A stretch of 64,000 nt of DNA, from contig NZ_SSNI01000001.1 of the NCBI RefSeq assembly GCF_010015475.1, positions 310,001-374,000 of the forward strand, read 5' to 3'. Both the position numbers and the translations under genes were made by a program. The notes below the pieces were generated by a model, which was not told the origin of the DNA, did no database searches, and was given only the letters and a program-made list of their open reading frames with translations. This DNA is from Pontibacter pamirensis. Lineage in GTDB: Bacteria > Bacteroidota > Bacteroidia > Cytophagales > Hymenobacteraceae. This document shows positions 7,386-16,944 of the stretch, piece after piece; the stretch's first letter is position 1; each line of letters begins with the position of its first letter.

Positions 7386-9701
7386 CTATTGCTTTATCAG
7401 CTTGTCTACCTCTTCCTGCCTTACGGTTACCGGGTATTTCTGGCGCAGTTGGTCTACCCATTGCTGCTCCAGGTAGTTCTGGTAATCAGATATAGCCAGG
7501 CCACGCACTTCGTCCAGTTCTTTATAGCCGGGCTCCAGTACCTCTTCGATGATGATGAGGTATTCGCGGCCATTTTGCTGCACGTTGTAAGTGCCTTTCT
7601 CCCAAGCTACCATATCCAAAGCCTTGTTGTCTCCTTTCTGGAACTTCTTCTCTGATATCTGCACGCCAAGCGGGTTGTTGCTCTGTGCATTCAGGTTATC
7701 TGCAAGGGCACTGCGTTCTGTGGTATACAGCACGAAAGACACACGGCGGTTTCGGCGGCGGCCAGTCTCTGAGTTATCCGGACCTGCCTGGTTTGTTGCC
7801 CCAAGGGTGTTAGTGCTTAGCTGATCAGACGGTACCCCCTGAGCGATCAGGTATGCCTTGGATTTGTCTGCTCTCTCAGCTGCCAGGGTTTTACTGGCAG
7901 AAGCTTCGCGGGCATCCGTGTGGCCGTTAATGTCTACGGTAAGGCTCTCATTGCTTTTTAGTAGCTCGGCGAGTTCATTTAGTTTGGCTGTGCCTTCCTG
8001 CGTCAGCGTGGGCTTGTTCTGCTCAAACAGGATGTCTGTTAGCTTCGCAAAGCTTACCGGGTAGCGACGTTCGCTTAGTTGCTCCTGTGCTTTCTGCAGG
8101 AGCTCTTTGTTGGCAGCACTTATAATGATTGCCTGCACGCGCGGGCCCCACGTATACTTCTCCCTGTTCTGGGCAAAGTATGCTTTCAGGCCAACAGAGT
8201 CCTCCACCGCCTTCGACCATACTTTCTCGTCCATCATCTGGAAGAGGAGGATACCGTCGTGGTACTCCTGTACCAGCATTCTATAGTCGGGGTGCTTCTT
8301 CTCCAGGTTTGCCTTTTCATATTCCACCAGGCTCTTATCTACATAGGCCTCGTAGAGCAGGTTCATGGCATGCGCCGCAGAACTTGTGGCTCGTGGCTGC
8401 TGCGTTTCTTTGGCATACTTCCAGAAATCACCAATGGTATAAGGCTTGCCCTGTATGGTGAACAAGGTTTGCTCCAAGTCTTTGTCAGCTTCGTCGTAGG
8501 TCCAGTTTGCCTGTAGCAGTTCGTTGGAGGCTTTGCTCATCGCGGTTGCCTTGGCCTCAGCATTTTCTGTGAAGCTGTTCTCTGCCTTAATGCGCTTCAT
8601 GAAGGCAGTCTTGTTCAATTCGGAGCGGGAGTCCTTTGCAATTCTGTTGCGCAGGTTCTGCTCCATGTCTTCGTAAGCAGGCAAGCCACGTTTTTCCAGT
8701 AGCTTAATAATATGCCAGCCATAGGGTGTTAGAACCGGTTGCGCCACATCGCCCGTATTTTGAAGGTTAAAGGCGGCATCCTCAAAAGAAGGTATCATGC
8801 GGCCAGTGCCAAACCATGGCAGCTCACCACTATTGTTGGCGGAATTGGCATCCTCAGAAAATTCTTCAGCAAGTTTTTCCCAGTTCTCTTTGCGCTGCAC
8901 CCGCTTATAGATGGCGTCTACACGCTGCTTTGCAGCCAGCGAGTCGGCTTTTGGTATGCCCGGTGTGGCACGCACCATAATATGAGCCACCCGCACTTCG
9001 CCTTTGGCCTGGCGCTTGTCATTTACTTTTATCAGGTGGTAACCAAAACGGGTACGCACCGGCATCGAAATATCTCCGACAGCAGTTCTGAAGGCAGCAT
9101 CCTCAAACGGATATACCATCTGGAGCGCCGTAAAATAGCCCAAGTCTCCCTTATTGTCAGCTGCAGACGGATCCTGGGAGTTTTGCTGCGCCAGTTTACC
9201 AAAATCTTCACCAGCGAGAGCACTCCTGCGCAAATCCATAGTGCGGTTATAGGCCGCTAAGGTATCTTCAGGGGCCGCATCCGGTGCAAGGCTGATAAGG
9301 ATGTGGGATGCATTTACTTCCTGCTGCATGCGCTCGTAAGCCTCCTTTACCAACTTGTCGGTCACGCTCTTTTCTGTGAGGTAAGGCTGTGCCAGCTGCT
9401 CTTTATAGCCCTCCAGTTCCCGCCTGAAAGCGGTAGTGGTGTCCAGCCCTTTTCCTTCAGCCTCCAGCACCTTCAGTTTGAAGTTGGTGTACAGGTTCAG
9501 GTACTCGCTTACGCTCTGGCGGGTATAGGCGTCTTCGTTGCCGCTGTTGTTTTTCTCGTACACATAGCGGAACTCTTCAATGGAAACAGGTTTCGTGCCA
9601 AGTGTCGCGATGGTAGGCTCTTTACTCTCATTCTTCTTGGTTGCGGTGCAGCCCGCTGATAGCAGGAGAGCAGCCACAACAAGTAGGTGATTACTGCGCA
9701 T
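7386..9701 (-). CDS. Lipoprotein PpiC-type foldase with nested OmpA domain
   Basis: The frame is open to 9797, but the ATG at 9701 gives a 771-residue lipoprotein with lipobox LLSAGC (Cys18). Parvulin domain 1 spans about 129-228 (ASHILISL, FGYHLIKV) and domain 2 about 235-338 (VAHIMVRA, YGWHIIKL). A helical C-terminal part follows, interrupted at about 550-660 by an OmpA-like peptidoglycan-binding domain: NGHTD (Asp596), LAAERADKSKAYL (Arg610) and GRRRNRRVSFVL. After it the usual foldase tail resumes (KKFQKGDNKALD, ISDYQNYLEQQWVDQLR). The Asp/Arg pair that contacts diaminopimelate in OmpA domains is kept. Inference: an outer-membrane-anchored foldase tethered to the cell wall. First gene of the surA/moxR set. 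Confidence 0.9.
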   Translation of the reverse strand: MRSNHLLVVAALLLSAGCTATKKNESKEPTIATLGTKPVSIEEFRYVYEKNNSGNEDAYTRQSVSEYLNLYTNFKLKVLEAEGKGLDTTTAFRRELEGYKEQLAQPYLTEKSVTDKLVKEAYERMQQEVNASHILISLAPDAAPEDTLAAYNRTMDLRRSALAGEDFGKLAQQNSQDPSAADNKGDLGYFTALQMVYPFEDAAFRTAVGDISMPVRTRFGYHLIKVNDKRQAKGEVRVAHIMVRATPGIPKADSLAAKQRVDAIYKRVQRKENWEKLAEEFSEDANSANNSGELPWFGTGRMIPSFEDAAFNLQNTGDVAQPVLTPYGWHIIKLLEKRGLPAYEDMEQNLRNRIAKDSRSELNKTAFMKRIKAENSFTENAEAKATAMSKASNELLQANWTYDEADKDLEQTLFTIQGKPYTIGDFWKYAKETQQPRATSSAAHAMNLLYEAYVDKSLVEYEKANLEKKHPDYRMLVQEYHDGILLFQMMDEKVWSKAVEDSVGLKAYFAQNREKYTWGPRVQAIIISAANKELLQKAQEQLSERRYPVSFAKLTDILFEQNKPTLTQEGTAKLNELAELLKSNESLTVDINGHTDAREASASKTLAAERADKSKAYLIAQGVPSDQLSTNTLGATNQAGPDNSETGRRRNRRVSFVLYTTERSALADNLNAQSNNPLGVQISEKKFQKGDNKALDMVAWEKGTYNVQQNGREYLIIIEEVLEPGYKELDEVRGLAISDYQNYLEQQWVDQLRQKYPVTVRQEEVDKLIKQ

Positions 9702-9860
9702 AAGTTTTAAAACAGAATTTTTCTTTCGCTGATCGGGATCAGAATATGCAATTTTAGTTATTTTTTCTGACAGATAAGTCAAAAAGTGTAACCACAATTG
9801 TATTGCATTTGGTTTCGTTTCCGATAACGGAATATGCGCAGGTAAAGTGTGTAAGTCTCT

Positions 9861-10271
9861 TTATTTGATTTTCTTGTGAAGGATGCAGGTGTTTTGGGAG
9901 CCATCGCTCTGGAATTCTACTTTGTCCATGATGCGGTTTACGAGAGCTATGCCCACGCCGCCTTTCTTGCCGAGCCGGATATTTTCCTCTATGTCCGGCT
10001 CTTTGTAGTTGGCGTGCTCAAAAGCCAGTCCCTCATCTGAAATCTTGAACTGAAGTATGTCTTTCACCTGGCTAATGGTCAGGGTAATGTGCTTTTTGGG
10101 GTCTTCGTGGTTTGCGTGGATAATGAGGTTGGCGCATATTTCATCTACAGCCAACACAATCTGGTTCATCAGAATATCGGTTAAGGAAAGGGCATGGAGG
10201 TACTCCGTGACGAAGTCACGTATTGTCTTCAGGTTCTTTTTCGTACAGTTTACCCGAATGGAGTTATTCAT
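9861..10271 (-). CDS. RsbW-type anti-sigma serine kinase / HATPase_c_2 protein
   Basis: A 136-residue GHKL-type ATPase of the anti-sigma-factor kinase class. The N-box helix contains VLAVDEICANLIIHANH, followed by ISDEGLAFE (G1 box) and GKKGGVGIALVNRIMDKVEF (G2 box), all characteristic. ATG at 10271 is preferred over the TTG two codons upstream. Its 5' end overlaps the STAS gene by 8 bases, implying translational coupling. In partner switching such kinases phosphorylate the STAS antagonist and hold a sigma factor or another target. No sigma factor gene is adjacent, so the output is unknown. Confidence 0.9.
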   Translation of the reverse strand: MNNSIRVNCTKKNLKTIRDFVTEYLHALSLTDILMNQIVLAVDEICANLIIHANHEDPKKHITLTISQVKDILQFKISDEGLAFEHANYKEPDIEENIRLGKKGGVGIALVNRIMDKVEFQSDGSQNTCILHKKIK

Positions 10272-10608
10272 TGGCAATACTCCTTGCTTCCTCGTAGTCG
10301 GATACGATGGTCATGAGCAGGTCGAGGCCAAGTATCTCAAACACGTTGCGCACTTTATCCTGCATGTTGTAAAAAATTAGCTTTATCTGAGCATCCTCGA
10401 AGCGCTGCAGGTGCGAGATAAACACACCAAGTCCGGCGGAGGAAATGTAATGCAGGTTTTTGCAATCGACCAGGATTTTGCTGTACTCCATTATTTCAGG
10501 GTCCGACAGCTCCTCGTCCAGCATCACCGAAGAGCTGGCATCGAGCTCACCATCAAGCGTCATGATGATGGTGTTGTCTTTGATTTCGTTCGTTATTTTC
10601 ATCGGCAT
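10264..10608 (-). CDS. STAS-domain anti-sigma-factor antagonist
   Basis: A 114-residue single STAS domain. The motif LHYISSAGLGVFISHL carries the Ser-Ser pair, one of which is the usual phosphorylation site in SpoIIAA/RsbV proteins. N-terminal strands ITNEIKDNTIIMTLDGELDASS match the family. Two in-frame ATGs (10608, 10602) are possible. It lies 14 bases downstream of the SpoIIE-type phosphatase gene and overlaps the kinase gene, making a compact phosphatase-antagonist-kinase operon. Confidence 0.92.
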   Translation of the reverse strand: MPMKITNEIKDNTIIMTLDGELDASSSVMLDEELSDPEIMEYSKILVDCKNLHYISSAGLGVFISHLQRFEDAQIKLIFYNMQDKVRNVFEILGLDLLMTIVSDYEEARSIANE

Positions 10609-10622
10609 ACTTTACGGCTTAT

Positions 10623-12686
10623 TCATTTGTTTGGTTCAACAGGCTTGAACTTAATCACCAGCAGTGTCTGGTCATCATAAAGATTGTCAGGCCCCGTGAA
10701 ATGTTCCAGATCGTTGATAATAGCGTATTTGATGTCCTCTGCCTCCAGATGGTACGTCTGCTGCAGCATGTACTTTAGTCTGTCTTCGCCATACTCTTCG
10801 TTCGCCTCGTTTCGGGCTTCCACAATGCCGTCGGTGTAAATCACCATCACATCGCTAGGATTGTAGTCGTAGTACATTTCCCGTATGTGGTTGGCGTAGC
10901 TCTTGTCCCGGATAATGCCCAGTCCCAAGCCGTCTGTCTGGAAGTAGAAGACGTCGTCCATCATGGCGTTATAGTATAATGTGTGGCAATGGCCGGCACG
11001 TGCAAACATAAAGCCCTTCATGCTATAATCTATAATATACAGCGCAGAAGTAATGAAAGAAGTTTTCTCAAGGCAGCGGCTCAGGGCACTATTGGCCTGT
11101 TTCATGAACTCGCTTGGCGGCATATCCTGCTGCATCAGGCCGTGGAAAATCCCTTTCATCTGAGCCATATGGAAAGCCGCCGAAATACCCTTGCCCGACA
11201 CGTCGCCGATAATAATGGCGATGCGCGACTCACTCAACTGCAGGAAATCGTAAAAATCGCCACCCACTTCTTTGGCTGCCATAGCATGCGTGCTTATCTC
11301 AAACCAGCTGTCGACCGGGAACTTCTTTGGAATGAGGCTGTCCTGCACCTGCGTGGCAATCTTCAACTCCTCTTTATAACGCTCGTTCTGCAGCGATTCT
11401 GCTATCAGCCGCAGGTTTTCTATGGTTAATATGGTTTGGCTGGTGAAAGTGCGCAGTACGTTCACCGTCTCGCGGTCGAATCCCTGCTCAATATCCTTCA
11501 GCAAGTAGAGCACTCCCGACAGATAATTCTTAGACTTAATAGGAAGTATAATCAACGATTTCCAAGGCAGCATCAGGTCACGGAAGCCTGGGTTGCGGTT
11601 CAGGTTGTTGTTAATGTAATCGATGTTGTGGATGTTGTAGGCCAGCAGCAGGTGCCGGATGCGCTTAATCTGGTCAACATCGATATTGAGCAGGTGTGTT
11701 ACCTGTGGCTCCCCGTTACGGATAAGCTCAAACCATGAGGCACTGGCATCAGAGGCTTTTATCGTACTCTCGAACAGCATATCGTATACCTGCGCCTCGC
11801 TTTGCCCTTGCTGTATGGACTGGCTCAGGCGCTGGAAATTGAGCAGGTCTTCACTCTTCTGCTCAAATACGCCGGAAGTAGGCAAACTGAAAAGGGAGAC
11901 CAGAAAGGCTGCCAGTGTATAGGCCCCCACAAACATCATAGCCAGCAGCAAAAAGCCCACGTCGGTATAATCAACTACCAGTTTCGGGTTGTTCTCCATG
12001 CCCTTGAAAAAGCGCACGAATATGTAGCAGCTGAGCAGAATGGCGCCCAGCAAAACCAAAGACCGGCTTTTATTGCTGAATGTAAGGTAAGCCACCCACT
12101 TCAGGTTCGTGCACAGGAACAGGATGTAAAAGCCTATCAGGGCCAGCAGCGGCATAAAGATGATGCTGTCGTATTTAAAGTTAAAGATGGTTAGCAGCAG
12201 CATGGCTCCTAACAGCAACTCAAACCAGTCCCAGGCTATCTGCAGAAACTTGTTCTTATGGTAAAGCAACAGCTGTCGCCAGATATAGAAGGCCTTAGCC
12301 AGAAAAACGACCAGTAAGCCGAAGTTGATCTGGTACACAAGGTGCAGCAGCAAAGGCGACTCCGCGTCAGCGTAATTGGTCATCACCTTGTAGCCCAGAA
12401 AAAGGGCCACACTCACATAGGCTGCCACAGCGGCCTTCGAGAAGAGATTCCAGAGATAGCCGATAAAGTCTACTCCTTTTAGTGACTCTGTGCTCAGACG
12501 CTGGAAAAGGAAAACGGAGACAAGGAAAACTACTACCAGCAGGTTGTTTAAAAAGGGCAGCGACAATTGAGCCACACCCTGCTCACGAAGCCTGTGAGCA
12601 GAAAATAATACGTTTGCTAACAGCAGAGCCCAGCTAACGACAGCAGTAGTAACCAGTAAAGATCTTGCATTCGTTTTGTAAAGCAT
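10623..12686 (-). CDS. Membrane SpoIIE-type PP2C phosphatase with GAF-like region
   Basis: The C-terminal 240 residues form a SpoIIE/RsbU phosphatase with metal-binding aspartates in GGDFYDF, GDVSGKG, YTDGIVEA and DDQTLL. The N-terminal half holds about eight hydrophobic spans, followed by a GAF-like sensor region (about 330-450) and a short helix (KIATQVQDSLIPKKFP) that precedes the catalytic domain in RsbU-type proteins. The frame is open from a TTG at 12785; ATG at 12686, directly before the first membrane span, is preferred, giving 687 residues, but the longer form with 33 extra residues is possible. Likely role: dephosphorylate the STAS protein in response to a membrane or cytosolic signal. 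Confidence 0.93.
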   Translation of the reverse strand: MLYKTNARSLLVTTAVVSWALLLANVLFSAHRLREQGVAQLSLPFLNNLLVVVFLVSVFLFQRLSTESLKGVDFIGYLWNLFSKAAVAAYVSVALFLGYKVMTNYADAESPLLLHLVYQINFGLLVVFLAKAFYIWRQLLLYHKNKFLQIAWDWFELLLGAMLLLTIFNFKYDSIIFMPLLALIGFYILFLCTNLKWVAYLTFSNKSRSLVLLGAILLSCYIFVRFFKGMENNPKLVVDYTDVGFLLLAMMFVGAYTLAAFLVSLFSLPTSGVFEQKSEDLLNFQRLSQSIQQGQSEAQVYDMLFESTIKASDASASWFELIRNGEPQVTHLLNIDVDQIKRIRHLLLAYNIHNIDYINNNLNRNPGFRDLMLPWKSLIILPIKSKNYLSGVLYLLKDIEQGFDRETVNVLRTFTSQTILTIENLRLIAESLQNERYKEELKIATQVQDSLIPKKFPVDSWFEISTHAMAAKEVGGDFYDFLQLSESRIAIIIGDVSGKGISAAFHMAQMKGIFHGLMQQDMPPSEFMKQANSALSRCLEKTSFITSALYIIDYSMKGFMFARAGHCHTLYYNAMMDDVFYFQTDGLGLGIIRDKSYANHIREMYYDYNPSDVMVIYTDGIVEARNEANEEYGEDRLKYMLQQTYHLEAEDIKYAIINDLEHFTGPDNLYDDQTLLVIKFKPVEPNK

Positions 12687-12830
12687 AGGACTGGAATCCG
12701 CCGTTTTATTTTCCTGCGATAGTATATTGTTTTTAGTAGACGTAAAATCAGTGAAAGGTAATGAAAATTTTCGCTCTTTGGCCAAAGTGTGAGAGTAGAG
12801 TTATAGGAAAACAACTTGCATAACGTAAAA

Positions 12831-12871
12831 CGGAAGGCGTAGGTTAGCTTTTGGCCTGTCTGCGCCTTCCG
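12831..12871. terminator. Hairpin downstream of guaB
   Basis: Arms CGGAAGGCG (12831-12839) and CGCCTTCCG (12863-12871) with a 23-base loop. It lies between guaB and the phosphatase gene, both leftward. There is no strong T-run, so it is either a weak guaB terminator or part of the phosphatase leader. Confidence 0.45.
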
Positions 12872-13021
12872 GTTCACATGAAGTGAAGAGTTAGAAACTA
12901 GAATTTATATGTCGCTTACGCTTTACATATAAGAGCAGCACGAACCTTATCGTTCCATCTCCTGCAAGTCAGCTACCAGGTGGTTAGCCTGATGAACGTT
13001 ACTTGTTGCATTAGCTGCTGG

Positions 13022-14542
<1,521 letters not shown>

Positions 14543-14600
14543 TTAGAATATGCTGCAAGTAGGAGAGTAATATTTTTGCAGAATTTATACCGGAGCCTGT

Positions 14601-14918
14601 TTAGTACTTTGTCATCGTCGGGTCTACTTGGGTGGCCCAGGCATGTATACCTCCTTTCAGGTTGAGGAGGTTATCATAGCCGAGGCGCTGGCTGAGGTAA
14701 TTAATGGCCTGTGCGCTGCGGAAACCATGGTGGCAGATTATCACAACCGGCACATCGCGCCGGATGCGGTTCGCCTGTTCAAGCAGTTCCCCCATCGGAA
14801 TCAGTTCCCCGCCCAAATTACAAATTTTGAATTCTGACGGCTCGCGCACGTCTACCAGCTGTATGTTGGTGCTGCGCGACAGCCGCTCTTTCAGTTCCTG
14901 TGCCGTAATTTCATCCAT
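14601..14918 (-). CDS. Rhodanese-like single-domain protein
   Basis: A 105-residue rhodanese homology domain. The ATG at 14918 (MDEITAQEL) is chosen over upstream codons because the domain begins there. Active-site Cys62 lies in CHHGFRS, a six-residue loop typical of sulfurtransferases acting on small sulfur donors. VDVREPSEF and LKGGIHAW are the usual flanking motifs. It is divergent from pnuC, sharing about 125 bases of upstream DNA. The physiological sulfur acceptor is unknown. Confidence 0.92.
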   Translation of the reverse strand: MDEITAQELKERLSRSTNIQLVDVREPSEFKICNLGGELIPMGELLEQANRIRRDVPVVIICHHGFRSAQAINYLSQRLGYDNLLNLKGGIHAWATQVDPTMTKY

Positions 14919-15043
14919 AGGGCTTCTTTTTTGGGTAGCATGGTATACGTGTGGCGAGGCAAATGATTCTTTGCTTCGCCTGAATTTCAAAATTAAGCAG
15001 GTGTTTGTTTATATAAAGTGCTGCGAGCGCTTAAATTGCAGGG

Positions 15044-15670
15044 ATGAATGTGTTACAGAGTATCGTCGAGGCCTTGCAGGCCATGAACCTGGTTGAGCTG
15101 ATAGGTGTGGTGACAGGTATAGCCTGTGTATGGCTGGCGGCAAAGCAGAACATCTGGACGTGGCCAATAGGCCTGATTAGCGTAGGCATGTACGTGTTTG
15201 TGTTCTATGACGCGCGGCTGTACGCCGACATGGGTCTGAATGCGTTTTACTTTGTCACGAGCTTGTATGGCTGGTATGTATGGCTTTACGGGGGCAAGAA
15301 CCACTCGGAACGTAAGGTAGGGCGTGTCAGCAAAAAGGAAATGACAGTGCTGCTGGCACTGGGGCTAGTTTTTACGTTAAGCCTGGGCTATTTTCTGGAT
15401 AATTATACCGATGCCGACCTTTCTTACACAGACTCCGCTACCACCGCTGTCAGCCTGATTGGCTATTGGATGATGGCCAAGAAGCAGCTGGAGAACTGGA
15501 TTGTCTGGCTGATAGTGGATGTGGTGTATGTGGGCGTGTACACTTACAAAGACCTTTACCTGACCAGTTTCCTTTACTTCGTTTTCCTGCTATTGTCAAT
15601 AAAAGGCTACCTCGACTGGAAAAAAGACCTGGTGGCCCTGAAACAGGCTCCTGCAGAAGCGAATGCATAA
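15044..15670 (+). CDS. pnuC: Nicotinamide riboside transporter PnuC
   Basis: A 208-residue inner-membrane protein with about seven hydrophobic spans and the PnuC signature around AAKQNIWTWPIGLISVGMY and the N-terminal VTGIACVWLA. PnuC proteins let nicotinamide riboside diffuse in; a cytosolic kinase then traps it as NMN. A NadR-type kinase gene lies 0.7 kb downstream on the same strand, which supports this substrate over thiamine or riboflavin, although a small ORF and two hairpins intervene. The TPP riboswitch further on belongs to a different gene. Confidence 0.93.
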   Translation: MNVLQSIVEALQAMNLVELIGVVTGIACVWLAAKQNIWTWPIGLISVGMYVFVFYDARLYADMGLNAFYFVTSLYGWYVWLYGGKNHSERKVGRVSKKEMTVLLALGLVFTLSLGYFLDNYTDADLSYTDSATTAVSLIGYWMMAKKQLENWIVWLIVDVVYVGVYTYKDLYLTSFLYFVFLLLSIKGYLDWKKDLVALKQAPAEANA

Positions 15671-15793
15671 TACTACTACTAATTCGTCTTATTGTGAAAG
15701 ACTTACAGCAGTAGGCACACGTACAAGTGAACGAGTATGATTGCTGCGCTCCCGCTTTGGGCGTAGAATGTTTCACCACCAATCCTGCAGCAT

Positions 15794-15970
15794 ATGAGAC
15801 AACGTAAACTGGAGTTACCTGAAGAGTTGAAATTTGAGAATCGTTTAAAATGGGGTTACGAATCTCCGGATGAAAGCCCAAAGCAGGTTCATTTGAAGCA
15901 ACACGGCGAAAAGCAGCCTAGGATAGTAGAAGTGTACAACTTTTACGACTACAGCTTTTCTGAGAATTAG
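15794..15970 (+). CDS. Small hypothetical protein, 58 aa
   Basis: An ATG-started frame of 58 codons, charged and soluble, beginning MRQRKLELPEELKFENRL and ending with an aromatic cluster VYNFYDYSFSEN. No family was recognised. It lies between pnuC and the NadR-type kinase on the same strand and is followed within 21 bases by a 16-bp hairpin, which suggests it is a transcribed unit rather than a chance frame. It could equally be non-functional; conservation in relatives would settle this. Confidence 0.5.
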   Translation: MRQRKLELPEELKFENRLKWGYESPDESPKQVHLKQHGEKQPRIVEVYNFYDYSFSEN

Positions 15971-15990
15971 CGCATTTCTGAAATGCAGCC

Positions 15991-16028
15991 AGCAAGGGGT
16001 GCCGGAGTCAGTTCCGGCACCCCTTGCT
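15991..16028 (+). terminator. Strong hairpin after the 58-aa ORF
   Basis: Perfect 16-bp stem, AGCAAGGGGTGCCGGA (15991-16006) with its complement at 16013-16028 and a 6-base loop. The following sequence is GTTTAC, so the U-tract is poor; probable terminator or mRNA 3' end. Confidence 0.65.
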
Positions 16029-16307
16029 GTTTACATGCCTTTGCAGTTCGTTTTTTCCCAGGTGCCCCTGCTTCACTCTTGATTTAAGCACTTTTACCAC
16101 CTTTAATTATACCTGTGCTTTTTATAAATGGTAAAATTATAGTTATTAAAAAATTAGTTATATATTTATCTATGTTTCAAATCAGGCAGTTGCCCAACAG
16201 ACAGTACATAGAACAGGGTAAAAACCTGTCTATAAGCTAGTGCACTCCGCCGGAACTGACCGAATTTGAACCTACCCGTCAGAGATACTCCTATTAGTAA
16301 GGAGTAC

Positions 16308-16355
16308 AAAATCGTTGTGCCCAGCCACAGAAGGATGCTGGGCACAACGATTTTT
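16308..16355 (+). terminator. Terminator-like hairpin 53 bases before the NadR kinase
   Basis: Perfect 18-bp stem, AAAATCGTTGTGCCCAGC (16308-16325) and its complement (16337-16354), an 11-base loop, and a run of T. It has the shape of an intrinsic terminator but sits immediately upstream of the kinase ATG (16408) rather than after a clear gene. It may end transcription from upstream or act as an attenuator. Confidence 0.6.
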
Positions 16356-16407
16356 GCTTTCATGGCCTTGCTGTTCTTTTGTGGTGCTTTTTTGCGACCT
16401 TTGCCTC

Positions 16408-16941
16408 ATGCTGAAAGTTGCGGTTACCGGACCTGAGTCTACGGGCAAATCTACCTTGGCGGAGCAGTTGGCCCGGCAGTATAATACGGTATGGGTGCCG
16501 GAGTATGCCCGTACCTATGTCGGCAACCTGGGCAGGCCGTATACACCAGAGGATTTAGAGGCCATAGCGCATGGGCAACTGGCGCTGGAGCAGGAAATGC
16601 AGCAGCAGGCGGAGCGTATCATTTTCTCGGATACCGACCTGCTGGTGATCAAGATCTGGAGCGAGCATGCCTTTGGCCACTGCCCCGCCTGGATACAGGA
16701 GAAACTAAAGCAGCAAAACTATAACCTTTGCCTGCTCATGGGCGTTGATTTGCCCTGGGAGCCAGACCCACAGCGCGAACATCCGCACTTGCGGGCTTTC
16801 TTCTATGAGTGGTATAAAAGAGAGCTACAGGCGCTGGGAGTGCCTTTTGTGGAGATAGCCGGGCAGCAGCAGGAGCGTTTGCAGCTGGCCTGCCGCCACG
16901 TGGATGCCCTGCTTCATAAACATCACCTTCTGAAAAAATAA
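16408..16941 (+). CDS. NadR-type ribosylnicotinamide kinase (kinase domain only)
   Basis: A 177-residue P-loop kinase matching the C-terminal domain of NadR. Walker A is GPESTGKST at residues about 8-16, followed by VPEYARTYV and the FSDTDLLVIKIW strand. Enteric NadR also has a repressor and an NMN adenylyltransferase domain; neither is present, as is usual for the stand-alone AAA-family NadR proteins of Bacteroidota. The likely reaction is phosphorylation of nicotinamide riboside to NMN, working with PnuC. ATG 16408 is chosen over an upstream in-frame ATG inside the hairpin. Four bases separate it from the epimerase gene. Confidence 0.88.
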   Translation: MLKVAVTGPESTGKSTLAEQLARQYNTVWVPEYARTYVGNLGRPYTPEDLEAIAHGQLALEQEMQQQAERIIFSDTDLLVIKIWSEHAFGHCPAWIQEKLKQQNYNLCLLMGVDLPWEPDPQREHPHLRAFFYEWYKRELQALGVPFVEIAGQQQERLQLACRHVDALLHKHHLLKK

Positions 16942-16944
16942 ACT

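Noticed and set aside
16166-16363. Minus-strand 65-codon frame with a hydrophobic N-terminus upstream of the NadR kinase
   Set aside because: Its first codons are formed by the terminator-like hairpin at 16308-16355, and its C-terminal half has no protein-like pattern. More likely a chance frame.
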